Below are positions 9,046 to 18,398 of a stretch of DNA of 55,314 bases, piece by piece. This DNA comes from Spirochaetae bacterium HGW-Spirochaetae-5 (GTDB taxonomy: Bacteria > Spirochaetota > UBA4802 > UBA5550): NCBI GenBank assembly GCA_002839285.1, contig PGXT01000022.1:1-55314 (forward strand), read 5' to 3'. The position numbers were made by a program, and so were the translations under genes. Each line of letters opens with the position of its first letter. The stretch's first letter is position 1. Below the pieces are notes generated by a model. The model ran no database searches. It saw only the letters and a list, made by a program, of their open reading frames with translations, and was not told the DNA's origin.

Positions 9046-9980
9046 GCGAAGAAGATATAAAAAAAGAGGATGCTGAAACAAGGGAGTTTACAGAGAACCC
9101 CTTCGATCATCAGAACGCCCGTCCTGAAGACGTTGTGCGCCTCTTTTATATTCATGATGTTCCGATTATACCGGTAATCTCAAAAAGAGGTGTACTGATC
9201 GGGATCTTAAAAAAACAGAATATTATATCGGAACTGAGCGACATTGAACGTGTTGAAAAACTTAAGATTGATGAATTTATAACGCGCAATGCCGCGAGAA
9301 TGTCCTTCGATGATCTTATACCATACGGAAAGATCAGAGAGTTTGTTGTAATAAATATATTCGGTGAGCTGCAGGGGACCTGGAGCCGTATTCAGCTGTT
9401 CACAGCCTGTGATAATTCTAAAGGTGTAAACCATGAGGTAGAGGTAAAGAAGCAGCAGGAGGATCAGGTCCTTGACTGGATGATCTATCTTATACTGGAG
9501 CATATCCCTCGAGCCTTATACGCCATTAATGAGAAGGGGCGGACCGTATTCTACAACAGCCATTTCGAGGATCTCTATGTCGAAAAGTTCGGTGAAGATG
9601 TAAATGTTGAAATGCTGGAAAAGCTTTTCAGTGATCCTGTTAAAAATGATCTGATTTCAAATGGCGGAGCGGGCGATCTCTCTTTTCATAACAGTGACCT
9701 TGATATTTTTTATGAAAAAGTACCCATGATGAGCGGTGACAAAAAATCGGGGTTTTTAATTTTTTGTGATAAAAAAAGTTCCGGTCCGGAAGAATTCAGC
9801 ATCCCCGGTGTGGATTTAAAAGATAAATCTCTTCAGGATATAGTGGAGGCTGTAGAAAGGCACATAATTGTCGATGCAATACATAAGGGGAAAAATCTTG
9901 ACGAGTCGGCGGAGAGATTGAAGCTGAACAGGCAGGGACTTAATTCAAAAATAAAAAAATTCAGCATTGAAGTAAAATAA
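9042..9980 (+). CDS. CBS-PAS protein with Fis-type HTH, no AAA+ domain
   Basis: A 312-residue protein coupled to dapB by a 4-base overlap. Residues about 25-125 resemble a CBS pair (VPIIPVISKRGVLIGILKKQNII, then FVVINIFGELQGTWSRIQLF). Residues about 145-250 look PAS-like (DWMIYLILEHIPRALYAINE, then FYNSHFEDLY). The C-terminus LDESAERLKLNRQGLNSKIKKF is a Fis-type helix-turn-helix like that ending NtrC-family activators. The sigma-54-contacting AAA+ module is absent, so it may bind DNA without activating sigma-54, or act through a partner. Its coupling to dapAB suggests a metabolite-sensing regulator, which is an inference. Confidence 0.7.
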   Translation: MSEEDIKKEDAETREFTENPFDHQNARPEDVVRLFYIHDVPIIPVISKRGVLIGILKKQNIISELSDIERVEKLKIDEFITRNAARMSFDDLIPYGKIREFVVINIFGELQGTWSRIQLFTACDNSKGVNHEVEVKKQQEDQVLDWMIYLILEHIPRALYAINEKGRTVFYNSHFEDLYVEKFGEDVNVEMLEKLFSDPVKNDLISNGGAGDLSFHNSDLDIFYEKVPMMSGDKKSGFLIFCDKKSSGPEEFSIPGVDLKDKSLQDIVEAVERHIIVDAIHKGKNLDESAERLKLNRQGLNSKIKKFSIEVK

Positions 9981-10332
9981 AATCATTTTCTTTGTTTTAG
10001 ATAGTCGATTATAATTTTTTAGTGTAGAAAAAATATTTATCCCCGCCGCCTTCGGCGGCGGGGATAGTAAAGTCTTTGTTTCTTTAGAAAATTTTAAGAG
10101 ATAAATACATATAAAATTTTAATAAAACTGTATTTTTTTTAATATTTCTCTTGACTCAAAATTATCGGATATATAGTTTAACAATAACTCATAAGTGTCT
10201 TTGTTGTTTTGCCCCGAACACCTCTTTTGCTGTTTTATAATCATAAATATCTAATGAATAGAATTTAAGCAAAGGCATTTTTGGATTACCTCTTAGAAGA
10301 ATAATAATTTAAATATACACAAAGGACAAACC
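9981..10332. repeat. Intergenic gap with a CCCCGCCGCC hairpin repeat, copy 1
   Basis: No gene is seen. About 10000-10100 carries TTTTTTAGTGTAGAAAAA, then ATCCCCGCCGCC/GGCGGCGGGGAT (about 10040-10066) and TAAAGTCTTTGTTTCTTTAGAAAA. The same arrangement recurs at 17425-17535 and 48315-48420, so this is a dispersed element and not just a terminator. The remainder is AT-rich and should hold the rho promoter (TTGACT at 10151 is a weak candidate). Confidence 0.6.
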
Positions 10333-11630
10333 ATGCCAAAAGCCAGTGAAACGAATGTCAGCGAGAATGTTGAATCTGAAGAGATTCCTGTTGTTGACTT
10401 AAAACCTGTCGCGGTCAAAGGTAGTGATGCCTATAAGCTTGATCTGGGCGAGCTGAAAGCCAAAACTATCACAGAATTGTATAGTCTTGCTAAAGAGATG
10501 AAGCTCGAGGGTACTTCAGGTCTTAAAAAACAGGACCTTATCTTTGAGATTTTAAAAGGGCAGACCGAACAGAAAGGTCTGATCTTTGCAAGCGGTGTTC
10601 TTGAGATACTTAGTGACGGTTACGGTTTTCTCCGCTCACCGAATTACAACTATCTCCCGGGACCGGATGATATTTATGTTTCACCATCTCAGATAAGGCT
10701 TTTCGGCTTAAAAACCGGTGATACTGTAGCGGGTCAGATCAGACCTCCGAAAGATAATGAAAGATTTTTTGCGCTTCTTAGAATCGAAGCTATAAATATC
10801 CTCAGGAGAGACTGAATCTTGAGACTGAAGGGACCGAGATTGAGATGAGAATTATGAATCTCATGACCCCTATCGGTAAAGGTCAGAGAGCTCTTATTGT
10901 TGCTCCTCCAAGAACCGGTAAGACTGTTCTCCTTCAGAAAATTGCCAATTCAATTACAAAAAATCACCCTGAAATATATCTTATAGTTCTTCTTATCGAT
11001 GAGCGACCGGAAGAGGTTACAGACATGGCCAGGTCGGTTAAGGGTGAGGTTGTATCCTCTACTTTCGATGAACAGGCTACACGTCATGTTCAGGTTGCTG
11101 AAATGGTTATAAACAAGGCCAGAAGGCTTGTAGAGAGGAAGATGGATGTTGTTATCCTCCTTGACTCTATAACAAGGCTTGCAAGAGCTTATAATCAGGT
11201 TGTCCCTACAAGCGGAAAAATTCTCTCAGGTGGTGTCGATTCAAATGCTCTTCATAAACCTAAACGATTTTTCGGCGCCGCCCGTAACATTGAGCAGGGT
11301 GGAAGTCTTACTATTCTTGCAACTGCTCTTGTAGATACAGGGAGCAGAATGGACGAGGTTATTTTCGAGGAGTTTAAAGGTACAGGCAACAGTGAACTTC
11401 ATCTGGACAGAAAGCTTTCAGATCGCAGAATATACCCGGCAATTGATATAAATAAATCGGGTACAAGAAAAGAAGAATTACTGCTTGACGAAGAAGAGAT
11501 AAATAAATTATGGGTATTAAGGAAGGCTCTCGCTTCCATGAGTGCCACTGAAGCTATGGAACTTCTTGTAGAGAAGATGAAAGCTACAAAGAATAATAAA
11601 GCGTTTTTCAGAGCTATGAACACTGCCTGA
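10333..11630 (+). pseudogene. rho: Transcription termination factor Rho, frame-disrupted
   Basis: RNA-dependent hexameric ATPase that ends transcription. The first frame (10333-10815) gives the N-terminal domain and the cold-shock RNA-binding fold ([20 protein letters not shown]) through [20 protein letters not shown]. It then goes out of frame and stops. In the next frame the protein resumes as [12 protein letters not shown] and runs through [21 protein letters not shown] (Walker A), [15 protein letters not shown] (Walker B) and [14 protein letters not shown] to 11630. About 18-20 residues expected between EAIN and YPQERL (the RNRPLFENLTP region) are absent, so some 55-60 nt are missing near 10798-10803. 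Rho is usually important for growth and both halves are otherwise well conserved, so an assembly or subpopulation error is at least as likely as real loss. Confidence 0.9.
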
Positions 11631-11677
11631 TAAATGTCTGATTGAAGAAACAATATAAGTTACAGGAGATAAAAGCC

Positions 11678-11878
11678 ATGAAACCTGGAATACATCCGGA
11701 TTATGCTGAAACAAAGATTCACTGCGCCTGCGGGAACGAGATTGTAACAAGATCTACAGTTAAAGATCTTCATGTTGAAATCTGTTCAAATTGCCACCCT
11801 TTCTATACCAAGAAGGAGAAACTTCTTGATACAGCCGGAAGAGTTGATAAATTTAAGAAGAAATACAATATTAAATAG
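11678..11878 (+). CDS. rpmE: 50S ribosomal protein L31 (zinc-binding type)
   Basis: A 66-residue L31 starting at MKPGIHPDY, with ATG 11678 behind an ACAGGAG ribosome site; an in-frame upstream start at 11642 is rejected. Zinc ligands are seen as CxC in HCACGN and CxxC in CSNCHPFYT, so this is the zinc-containing (C+) form. The rho-rpmE order is common. Its last 76 bases overlap the convergent EamA gene. Confidence 0.95.
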   Translation: MKPGIHPDYAETKIHCACGNEIVTRSTVKDLHVEICSNCHPFYTKKEKLLDTAGRVDKFKKKYNIK

Positions 11879-12771
11879 AATTTCGTTTGGCGTAACCAGC
11901 TCCTCACCTCTCTCTTCAGATACCTGAAAAAACCGTTCACACCAGCCAGAGATATTATAATCATCAGACTCCCTATTATAATCCGTAAGGTGATGGGATC
12001 GGAGAAAAAGGTAACTCCAAGAATTATCGCAAATACTATCCTTGATGACGAAACTAGTGAACCTGGTGCGGCATCGATATATTTATATCCCACAGTTATC
12101 AGCAGCTGTCCGGTGAATGATAGAACTGCCATAATTAAAATGTATAAAATATAAATTCCTGTTGGAATAACAAAAGAGGATGCTGTAAAAATTCCGCTTA
12201 TCACTGTTCCTGTCTCCATGAGGTAGAAAAGGACAACATGAATGCTGTTGCTTTTTCTCGCCTCTCTGAGGAATGAGATGCCGAAGCCGGCGGTTATTCC
12301 AGACATGAGCGCGAATATATCCCCTTTGTTTATATCTGAAAATCCGGAACCGGAGTGTCCCGGGATCACTATAAGATAAATCCCTGCCATAATTATCGTA
12401 AGATACAGGATTACTGAATGTGTGTTTTTTTCTTTGTTTATCAGAGGGGAGAGGAGCATTACAAAAACCGGATAAGTCATATTAAGCAGATTGGCTTTGC
12501 TTACATTTGAGTATTGCACCCCCATGAAGAAGAAGATGACCGACAGAGCGTTGAAAAAGCCCCGCATATAGACAAAGACCGGTTTTTCCGGTTTTATCGT
12601 TCTGCGGGTGATTATTGTATAAGATCCTATTATTATAAATCCTGTTAAAAACCGGAGAAAAGCAAGCTCAACTCCGGTTATATCTGTGTCTGCGGTAATA
12701 ATTTTTACAATTACTGTCCCTATGGCGAAGAAAAGTTCCGCAATTAAAAGGAAAAGGACTCCGTTACTCAT
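11803..12771 (-). CDS. EamA/DMT-family transporter
   Basis: A 322-residue membrane protein with about 10 helices arranged as two EamA repeats ([19 protein letters not shown] in the first; [20 protein letters not shown] and [20 protein letters not shown] in the second). These carriers export or import small metabolites; the substrate is unknown. It overlaps lgt by 4 bases (ATGA, 12768-12771). Normal family homology ends near FFRYLKRE. About 40 further residues run antisense into rpmE until a stop, so the natural stop or intergenic terminator may have been lost. Confidence 0.8.
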   Translation of the reverse strand: MSNGVLFLLIAELFFAIGTVIVKIITADTDITGVELAFLRFLTGFIIIGSYTIITRRTIKPEKPVFVYMRGFFNALSVIFFFMGVQYSNVSKANLLNMTYPVFVMLLSPLINKEKNTHSVILYLTIIMAGIYLIVIPGHSGSGFSDINKGDIFALMSGITAGFGISFLREARKSNSIHVVLFYLMETGTVISGIFTASSFVIPTGIYILYILIMAVLSFTGQLLITVGYKYIDAAPGSLVSSSRIVFAIILGVTFFSDPITLRIIIGSLMIIISLAGVNGFFRYLKREVRSWLRQTKFYLILYFFLNLSTLPAVSRSFSFLV

Positions 12772-13535
12772 GCCGCATTATGTTTAATTCCGGAAATCTT
12801 TTTATTTATGAAGATCAGTCCACCAATCCCGACGGTTATAAAGCATAGCGCTACAATCTGAGCCTGTGTAAGCCCCAGAGATGTAACAGGGTTAAGTCTT
12901 ATAAATTCAACAGAAAATCTCGCGAAACCGTTCATTATCAGGTATATGAAAAACAGCGTTCCTGTTTTCAGCTCGTTCTTCCGTAATCTCATCAGTATAA
13001 GAAAGAAAATCAGTGAAGCAAAAGATTCAAACAGCGGTGTGGGGAATACGTTTACTGTAATAGGGACAATCCCGTTGGGATATGCCATTCCCAGTATGGA
13101 GTCTGTGGGTAAACCGTAGCAGCCGTCACCTGACGCGTGACATCCAAGGCGGCCTATGGCGTATCCGAGAGCCATTGCAGGGGATGTTGTATCGAAAATA
13201 TTAAGTATCCCTTCATTATTTTTTCTTATTACAAACATTGCAGAGATAAATGAGAGTACAAATCCTCCGTAAACAGAGAGCCCGGCACCGGAAAAAATCA
13301 TATCCGATGGGGAGGATAGAAACTCGCCGAAATTTTCAAATACATGAAAAAGTTTGGCGCCAATAATTGCAGATGGTATAATTACAATCAGAAGTTTGTA
13401 AGCCAGTTCCGGATCGATTTTTTTCAGGATAAATTCTCTTTCAAGTAGAAGAAAACCGATATAGAAAGCGAGTCCCAGCAGAAGACCGTAAGAACCAATT
13501 GTAATTAGTTTATAGTTAAAAAGTATCGGGTACAT
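12768..13535 (-). CDS. lgt: Prolipoprotein diacylglyceryl transferase
   Basis: Transfers diacylglycerol to the lipobox Cys of prolipoproteins in the inner membrane. It has 255 residues and about 7 helices. Seen: GAKLFHVFENF, GLSVYGGFV, the signature stretch YAIGRLGCHASGDGCYG, FPTPLFES, and FARFSVEFIR near the end. The GRLGCHASGDGCYG form differs from the E. coli GRIGNFINGELWG type but matches the variant found in many other phyla. The start is set by GGAG upstream. Its predicted substrates here include the lipoprotein at 6914. Confidence 0.88.
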   Translation of the reverse strand: MYPILFNYKLITIGSYGLLLGLAFYIGFLLLEREFILKKIDPELAYKLLIVIIPSAIIGAKLFHVFENFGEFLSSPSDMIFSGAGLSVYGGFVLSFISAMFVIRKNNEGILNIFDTTSPAMALGYAIGRLGCHASGDGCYGLPTDSILGMAYPNGIVPITVNVFPTPLFESFASLIFFLILMRLRKNELKTGTLFFIYLIMNGFARFSVEFIRLNPVTSLGLTQAQIVALCFITVGIGGLIFINKKISGIKHNAA

Positions 13536-13642
13536 ATTTTTCTCCGTAAATTAAACTGCATTGACAAATTTTTTTAATCATATCTCATAATCGCTTAAAA
13601 CCAGTTAAAGTTCTGATATTCCTGTCTGGACAGGATAACAGA

Positions 13643-13794
13643 TTTTTTTCAGAATTGCGCATGCTTCGCATGCGCGGGAGATGGGGGGGTACGGGGGCAG
13701 CGCCCCCGTAATCCCCCATCTCCCGGTACAGCGCGAAGCGCTGTACCCCGGAAATAAATTGCTGTCCCATGACAGTGGGACAGCAATTTATTTC
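13643..13794. repeat. Three-hairpin MITE-like element, copy B, with 19-bp end palindrome
   Basis: Inverse orientation relative to copy A: hairpin GCGCATGCTTCGCATGCGC first, the central GGTACGGGGGC/GCCCCCGTAATCCCCC hairpin, then ACAGCGCGAAGCGCTGT. Immediately after is a perfect 19-bp inverted repeat, GAAATAAATTGCTGTCCCA (13751-13769) with its complement at 13776-13794 around TGACAG. That resembles two element ends lying tail to tail. Confidence 0.75.
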
Positions 13795-13849
13795 ATTAAA
13801 ACTGATCTCTGATTAAAAAAGATTTAAAACATCTTTGTCAAGATATAAT

Positions 13850-13935
13850 TTGCAGCAGGTCAAAAAGCTGCGGTATTTTATCTCCGCCGCGGCAAAGGCG
13901 CGGCGGAGCAGGTATACAACCGGTTTTTGATCAGT
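13850..13935. repeat. CTCCGCCGCG hairpin element, copy 1
   Basis: Contains GGTATTTTATCTCCGCCGCG, a short loop and CGCGGCGGAGCAGG, then ACAACCGGTTTTTGAT. A related copy with a decayed stem is at 38100-38180. Non-coding. Confidence 0.55.
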
Positions 13936-14004
13936 TGCAATAATTTTTTATTAACACTTTGCGGAATGTTTATTCAGACTATAGATGATTTACAGGATTA
14001 GAAT

Positions 14005-14385
14005 ATGAATGATGAAGAAAAGGTGGCTCTTTCCCGGAAAGGGAATGAATTCTTTAATAACGGCAATATGACCGAGGCTATAAAGTATTTCGTCAAAGCC
14101 GGTTATAGAGATGGAATAATGCGGGTTGCTGATTATTATTTTTACGATAAAAAACAGCCTTTAATTGCTCTTAAGTTCTACAAAATGATAAACAGAAAAG
14201 ACCGTATTGATGAAATTAACGCAAGGATGATGTTCGCATTTAATAAAATGCTCAGTTCATCAAAAGATGATTCCGGATCAGAGGCCGCAGCCGTTGAGTC
14301 CAAAGAGGAGATTGAAGTTAAGATTCATCCGAAACTCAGACTGCTTGCGGAAGAGATAATACGGGACAACAAAGAGGGGAAGTGA
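14005..14385 (+). CDS. Small TPR-like protein
   Basis: A 126-residue helical protein. Residues about 10-75 (KGNEFFNNGNMTEAIKYFVKAGYRDGIMRVADYYFYDKKQPLIALKFYKMI) make about two TPR-like helix pairs; the tail is acidic and ends in a conserved-looking HPKLRLLAEEIIRDN helix. From memory it resembles short proteins found in spirochaetes, but I cannot name a family. It is cytoplasmic with no signal sequence. It ends 5 nt before the first M16 peptidase and is probably co-transcribed with it. Confidence 0.75.
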   Translation: MNDEEKVALSRKGNEFFNNGNMTEAIKYFVKAGYRDGIMRVADYYFYDKKQPLIALKFYKMINRKDRIDEINARMMFAFNKMLSSSKDDSGSEAAAVESKEEIEVKIHPKLRLLAEEIIRDNKEGK

Positions 14386-14390
14386 CATAG

Positions 14391-15890
14391 ATGAAAAGAT
14401 TCTATATATATATTACATTAATATTCTTAATGCTCAGTGTTAATAATTATTCATCAGAGATAGATACAACGGAGTATTTCAAAAATAAAGTCGTGGAGAA
14501 ACGGCTCAGCAATGGAATTGTACTCCTTATGATGGATCGGGGATTTTCCCCCACACTTGCATTTCATATCGCATTCAGAGTCGGGTCTGTCGATGAAAGC
14601 TATAATACCTCGGGAGCGGCGCATATACTCGAACATATGCTGTTTAAAGGGACTGATAAACTGGGAACAAGGGATTACGGGAAAGAGAAACCGATTCAGA
14701 ACCGTATCGAAGCAGTGGGTGAAACTTTAGACAGGCTGAGGCTGCAGAACCCCGCCAGCGGCGAGATAAAAAAACTTGAAGCTGAGCTTAAACGCCTTCA
14801 GAATGAACAGGCTGCGTTTGTATTGAGTTCTCCCTATGATATGCTTTATACTTCAAACGGCGGTGTAGGTTTTAACGCGTCCACCTCACGGGACATGACC
14901 GGTTATTATATTCAGCTCCCATCGGACAGAATTGAATTGTGGGCAGACATCGAATCCTCAAGACTGAAAAATCCCGTGTTCAGGGAGTATTACAGCGAAA
15001 GGGACAATGTTACCGAGGAGAGACTCATGAGGTACGACTCCAGTGGTGACGGACTTCTTCAGGAGGCTTTTTTTGCCGCGGCATACTCCGCTCACCCTTA
15101 CAGACACCCCACAATCGGATGGGAATCGAATATAAAATATATGTCTGTCAATGATGTTAAGAAATTTTATAAAGAATATTATATCCCTTCAAGAATGACA
15201 ATTACCATTGTGGGAAAGCAGGATACTGAAGAGACATACCGCATAATAAAAAAATATTTCGAGAATATAAAAACGGGACCTGAACCGGGTGAAATAAAAG
15301 TAATTGAACCAGCTCAACTCGGAGAGAAGAGAGTTAATATCTATTTTAAATCCCGCCCTTCACTGATGATCGGCTGGAAGAAGCCCACGGCTCCGTCAAA
15401 GCACGATTACGCTTTTGATATTATAGCTTCATCACTGGGGAACGGAAAATCTTCAAGACTATACAGATCCCTTGTACTTGATAAAAAACTTGCTTCAACT
15501 GTGTACGCTTGGAACAGCTCGCCGGGGTCACGATATGACAATATGTTTATAATATATGCCGCACCGGCAGATGGTGTAACGGCAGAGACTCTGGAGAAGG
15601 CAGTCTACGCCGAACTTGCCCGATTCAGAGATGAAGTGGACGCTGCGGAACTCACCAGGGTTAAAAATCTATCCGAATCATCGTTTATTTTTATGCTTGA
15701 TAACAATGACGGTATTGCCGGCCAGCTCAGTTATTTCCAGACAGTTTTTAAAGACTGGAGATATATTGCCGATTATCTTGATAATTTAAAAAAAGTATCA
15801 GTGGATGATGTTAAAGCCTCCTTTGATTTTTATATCAGGGATAATTTTAAAACAGCGGCAGTACTGCATGATAACAGGAGCAGCAAATGA
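14391..15890 (+). CDS. M16 zinc metallopeptidase, catalytic partner
   Basis: A 499-residue protein with an N-terminal signal sequence (FYIYITLIFLMLSVNNYSSE), so probably exported. The inverted zinc motif HxxEH is in HILEHMLFKGT and the third ligand Glu probably lies in DNVTEERLMRYDS, so it should be an active endopeptidase of the M16B (processing peptidase-like) group. There is a Glu/Lys-rich helical insertion at about 100-150 between the zinc motif and the next core strand. It overlaps the next gene by 4 bases; the two probably form a heterodimer. Confidence 0.9.
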   Translation: MKRFYIYITLIFLMLSVNNYSSEIDTTEYFKNKVVEKRLSNGIVLLMMDRGFSPTLAFHIAFRVGSVDESYNTSGAAHILEHMLFKGTDKLGTRDYGKEKPIQNRIEAVGETLDRLRLQNPASGEIKKLEAELKRLQNEQAAFVLSSPYDMLYTSNGGVGFNASTSRDMTGYYIQLPSDRIELWADIESSRLKNPVFREYYSERDNVTEERLMRYDSSGDGLLQEAFFAAAYSAHPYRHPTIGWESNIKYMSVNDVKKFYKEYYIPSRMTITIVGKQDTEETYRIIKKYFENIKTGPEPGEIKVIEPAQLGEKRVNIYFKSRPSLMIGWKKPTAPSKHDYAFDIIASSLGNGKSSRLYRSLVLDKKLASTVYAWNSSPGSRYDNMFIIYAAPADGVTAETLEKAVYAELARFRDEVDAAELTRVKNLSESSFIFMLDNNDGIAGQLSYFQTVFKDWRYIADYLDNLKKVSVDDVKASFDFYIRDNFKTAAVLHDNRSSK

Positions 15891-17290
15891 AAAAAATATA
15901 TACCGGACTTGCAGTTTTCTCTCTTATTGCTATGCTTTCTTTTGATAAAACCGCGGCTGAGCCTGTTAAATCAATAGAGTCAGCTTTTATATCCTCTCTC
16001 CCTGAAGTGAAAAAACACAAAATGAAAAATGATATTAATCTTCTCTATCTGGAGGATGATCTCCCTGTAACAGTTATTTATGCATCAATATCATTCGGTA
16101 AAATGTATGAAACGGCAGTTAACGCCGGAATAGCCGATGTGCTGAGCAGAACTATTTCAATTGCCGGGACCGTATCCTATCCCGGCAACAGTATGTATCA
16201 GAAACTTGAATCGATCGGGGGTGAGATTAATATCTCAGCGGGATGGGAAACAATTGGTATCGAGATAAAAGTATTATCTAAATATAGCGATCTCGCATTT
16301 AATATTCTTGGCGATATCCTCAAAAATCCTGTTTTTGATGAGGCCGGAGCTGCATCTGCAAAAAAACTTGTTCTTGAAAAAATGAAAAGAGATAAGGATA
16401 AGCCTGATGAAACGGGAGTGCTTAAACTCCGCGAAATCATTTTTGGAGGTTCGGGATATGGAGCGGTGCCCACTGAGAATAGCATCGGCGCCATAGATCC
16501 GCTCAGTTTAAAAACTGTATGGAACAGATATGCATCCGGGGGGAATATTACTGTTGCAGTCTCCTCTTCGGAGAGTGAAAATGAAGTAAGAACTCTGGCC
16601 GATAAGGAGTTTTCAGCGGTTGCAAAAGGTGGCAGGGAGTTCTACACAATTGACAGGGATAAAATTATATCAAATCTGAAATCAGTTTCTGGGAATATTT
16701 ATCTGATACCGGCTGAACTGGAGCAGGCTACTATTTATACGGGTACTCTGGCTCCGGAAATAAAGTATAACGGAAATTATGCTCTTTATATGATGAATTA
16801 TATTCTGGGCGGCGGGTCATTCAGCTCAAGGCTTATGAATGAAATAAGGGTTAAACGGGGGCTTGCATATTCGGTATACTCCCTTGTGAGAAACAGAAGG
16901 AATACCGGTGTTTTTATATCTTTCGTGCAGACCCGTAACGAATCTGCAGCAGAAGTTCTTTCGCTCATTCATGATAATATAAAACTGATCTCTGAAGAAC
17001 CTGTTGCAGAGGAGGAACTGCAGTGGGCAAAAGAATCTGTGAAAAACAGCTATGTTTTCAGATTCAGCACAATAAATGATCTCCTCGGGAACTTTCTTGA
17101 AGTGGAGTATAATGATCTCGATGCCGGTTATTTTAAAAACTATCTGGATAATATTAATAGAGTAACTGCTGATGATATTGTCAACGAAGGGGCGAAAATG
17201 TTCAGTCAGGGGCTGGTTACAGTAGTTGTAGGTAACCGGAAGCTTGAAAAGGACCTTTCCCGATTCGGAAAAGTAATCATTTGTGAATAG
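15887..17290 (+). CDS. M16 peptidase family protein, non-catalytic partner
   Basis: A 467-residue exported M16 homologue (signal segment IYTGLAVFSLIAMLSF). Where the partner has HxxEH, this one reads ADVLSRT, so zinc binding is lost. The second half keeps the R/Y-type substrate-binding stretch GGGSFSSRLMNEIRVKRGLAYSV typical of the non-catalytic chain. It is coupled to the catalytic gene by an ATGA overlap, matching known M16B alpha/beta pairs. The substrate is unknown. Confidence 0.88.
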   Translation: MKKIYTGLAVFSLIAMLSFDKTAAEPVKSIESAFISSLPEVKKHKMKNDINLLYLEDDLPVTVIYASISFGKMYETAVNAGIADVLSRTISIAGTVSYPGNSMYQKLESIGGEINISAGWETIGIEIKVLSKYSDLAFNILGDILKNPVFDEAGAASAKKLVLEKMKRDKDKPDETGVLKLREIIFGGSGYGAVPTENSIGAIDPLSLKTVWNRYASGGNITVAVSSSESENEVRTLADKEFSAVAKGGREFYTIDRDKIISNLKSVSGNIYLIPAELEQATIYTGTLAPEIKYNGNYALYMMNYILGGGSFSSRLMNEIRVKRGLAYSVYSLVRNRRNTGVFISFVQTRNESAAEVLSLIHDNIKLISEEPVAEEELQWAKESVKNSYVFRFSTINDLLGNFLEVEYNDLDAGYFKNYLDNINRVTADDIVNEGAKMFSQGLVTVVVGNRKLEKDLSRFGKVIICE

Positions 17291-17731
17291 TTCCCCATAT
17301 TAAGGGGGGGGAGGATCATAGCCCCTTAATGGCTCCTTCATAAGCCCCGCAGCGGTGTGCTTAGCTTGTCGAAGTAGGCTCCCTGCGGTTCCGGAAACGG
17401 AGTTTTTGGGACCGCACTACAGTAATTATTTCTGAATATAATTTTTAGTGTAAAAAATCAAAAATTATATATCCCCGCCTCATTCGGCGGCGGGGATAAT
17501 AGAGTTTTCTATCTTTAGAAAAGATAAAAAATAGATACTGTTTTGCGCTAAAATGTGCACCAAACGGTTAACACCGGTTTTTTTATATTACTCTTTAAAT
17601 GTATTATTACCGAAACTGTATTATAAATCAAGGAATGATTTATAACTCTATTTGTACATAATTGCAGAAATTTTAAGTTTTTACACAAAATCTGTATTAA
17701 ATGGAGTAAATCGAAGTTCAAGGAAGAACGC
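17291..17731. repeat. Intergenic gap with repeat fragments
   Basis: About 17305-17400 is a decayed repeat containing GCTTAGCTTGTCGAAGTAGG, related to the GCTTCGACTCCGCTCAGCC family at 25256 and 51163. About 17425-17535 is the second copy of the CCCCGCC/GGCGGCGGGGAT element, with the same flanks as at 10000 and 48315. The remainder is AT-rich leader DNA with no gene seen. Confidence 0.55.
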
Positions 17732-17815
17732 ATGACAAAAAAAATTGTTGATTTAATGTCTTATAAGATTGAAAAAGAATTAAAAGAGAACGGTTTTGGT
17801 TCCGGGGAGATTTGA
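17732..17815 (+). CDS. Putative 27-residue leader or small protein before greA
   Basis: ATG 17732 has a good AAGGAAG ribosome site 6 nt upstream and encodes MTKKIVDLMSYKIEKELKEN plus seven residues. Its TGA (17813-17815) directly abuts the greA ATG, which fits translational coupling. It looks like a genuine amphipathic mini-protein, but no family can be named with confidence. Confidence 0.5.
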   Translation: MTKKIVDLMSYKIEKELKENGFGSGEI

Positions 17816-18310
17816 ATGAGTACTGAACTCGAATTGAATAAGCAGAAAGTCAGAGATGAACTTGAAAAATTAAAACATGAGTATAAGATAGAGCTTCCTC
17901 AGATTATATCAACCGCACGTGAATATGGTGACCTTAAGGAGAATGCCGAGTATCATGCAGCAAGGGAGAGGCAGTCCTTCGTAAAAGCACGGATAGGGCA
18001 GCTTATAGATCAGCTTAATCAGCTGAATGATCTGAATATTACCGATATTCCCGAGGATAAAGTCGGTTATGGTTCAACTGTTACGGTTATTGATACCGAT
18101 TCTGATGATGAAGTTACTTTTACCTTTGTCTCTTCAAACGAGGTGAATCCTTCAGAGGGGAAAATTTCTGTCTCTTCACCTATTGGTGCCGCCATGCAGA
18201 ATAAATCGGCCGGGGATCAGGTTGTTATTGTTATTCCTGCAGGGAAGAGAAACTATCTGATAAAGAAAATTGTAACTATACACGGCAATGAGCTTGTTCA
18301 TAATGGATAA
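17816..18310 (+). CDS. greA: Transcription elongation factor GreA
   Basis: Rescues backtracked RNA polymerase by stimulating transcript cleavage. A 164-residue protein with an N-terminal coiled coil whose acidic tip is AREYGDLKENAEYHAAKE-like (here AREYGDLKENAEYHAARE, about residues 35-52), then the FKBP-like C-domain (VGYGSTVTVIDTDSDDEVTF, ISVSSPIGAAMQNKSAGD). Normal length, all key acidic residues present. It converges with the tRNA gene that follows. Confidence 0.95.
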   Translation: MSTELELNKQKVRDELEKLKHEYKIELPQIISTAREYGDLKENAEYHAARERQSFVKARIGQLIDQLNQLNDLNITDIPEDKVGYGSTVTVIDTDSDDEVTFTFVSSNEVNPSEGKISVSSPIGAAMQNKSAGDQVVIVIPAGKRNYLIKKIVTIHGNELVHNG

Positions 18311-18324
18311 GGCGGAGATTTAAT

Positions 18325-18398
<74 letters not shown>

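Noticed and set aside
10333-11630. Rho as two natural separate genes
   Set aside because: The second half has no ribosome site, its frame extends upstream of its first ATG with conserved residues, and a conserved linker is missing.
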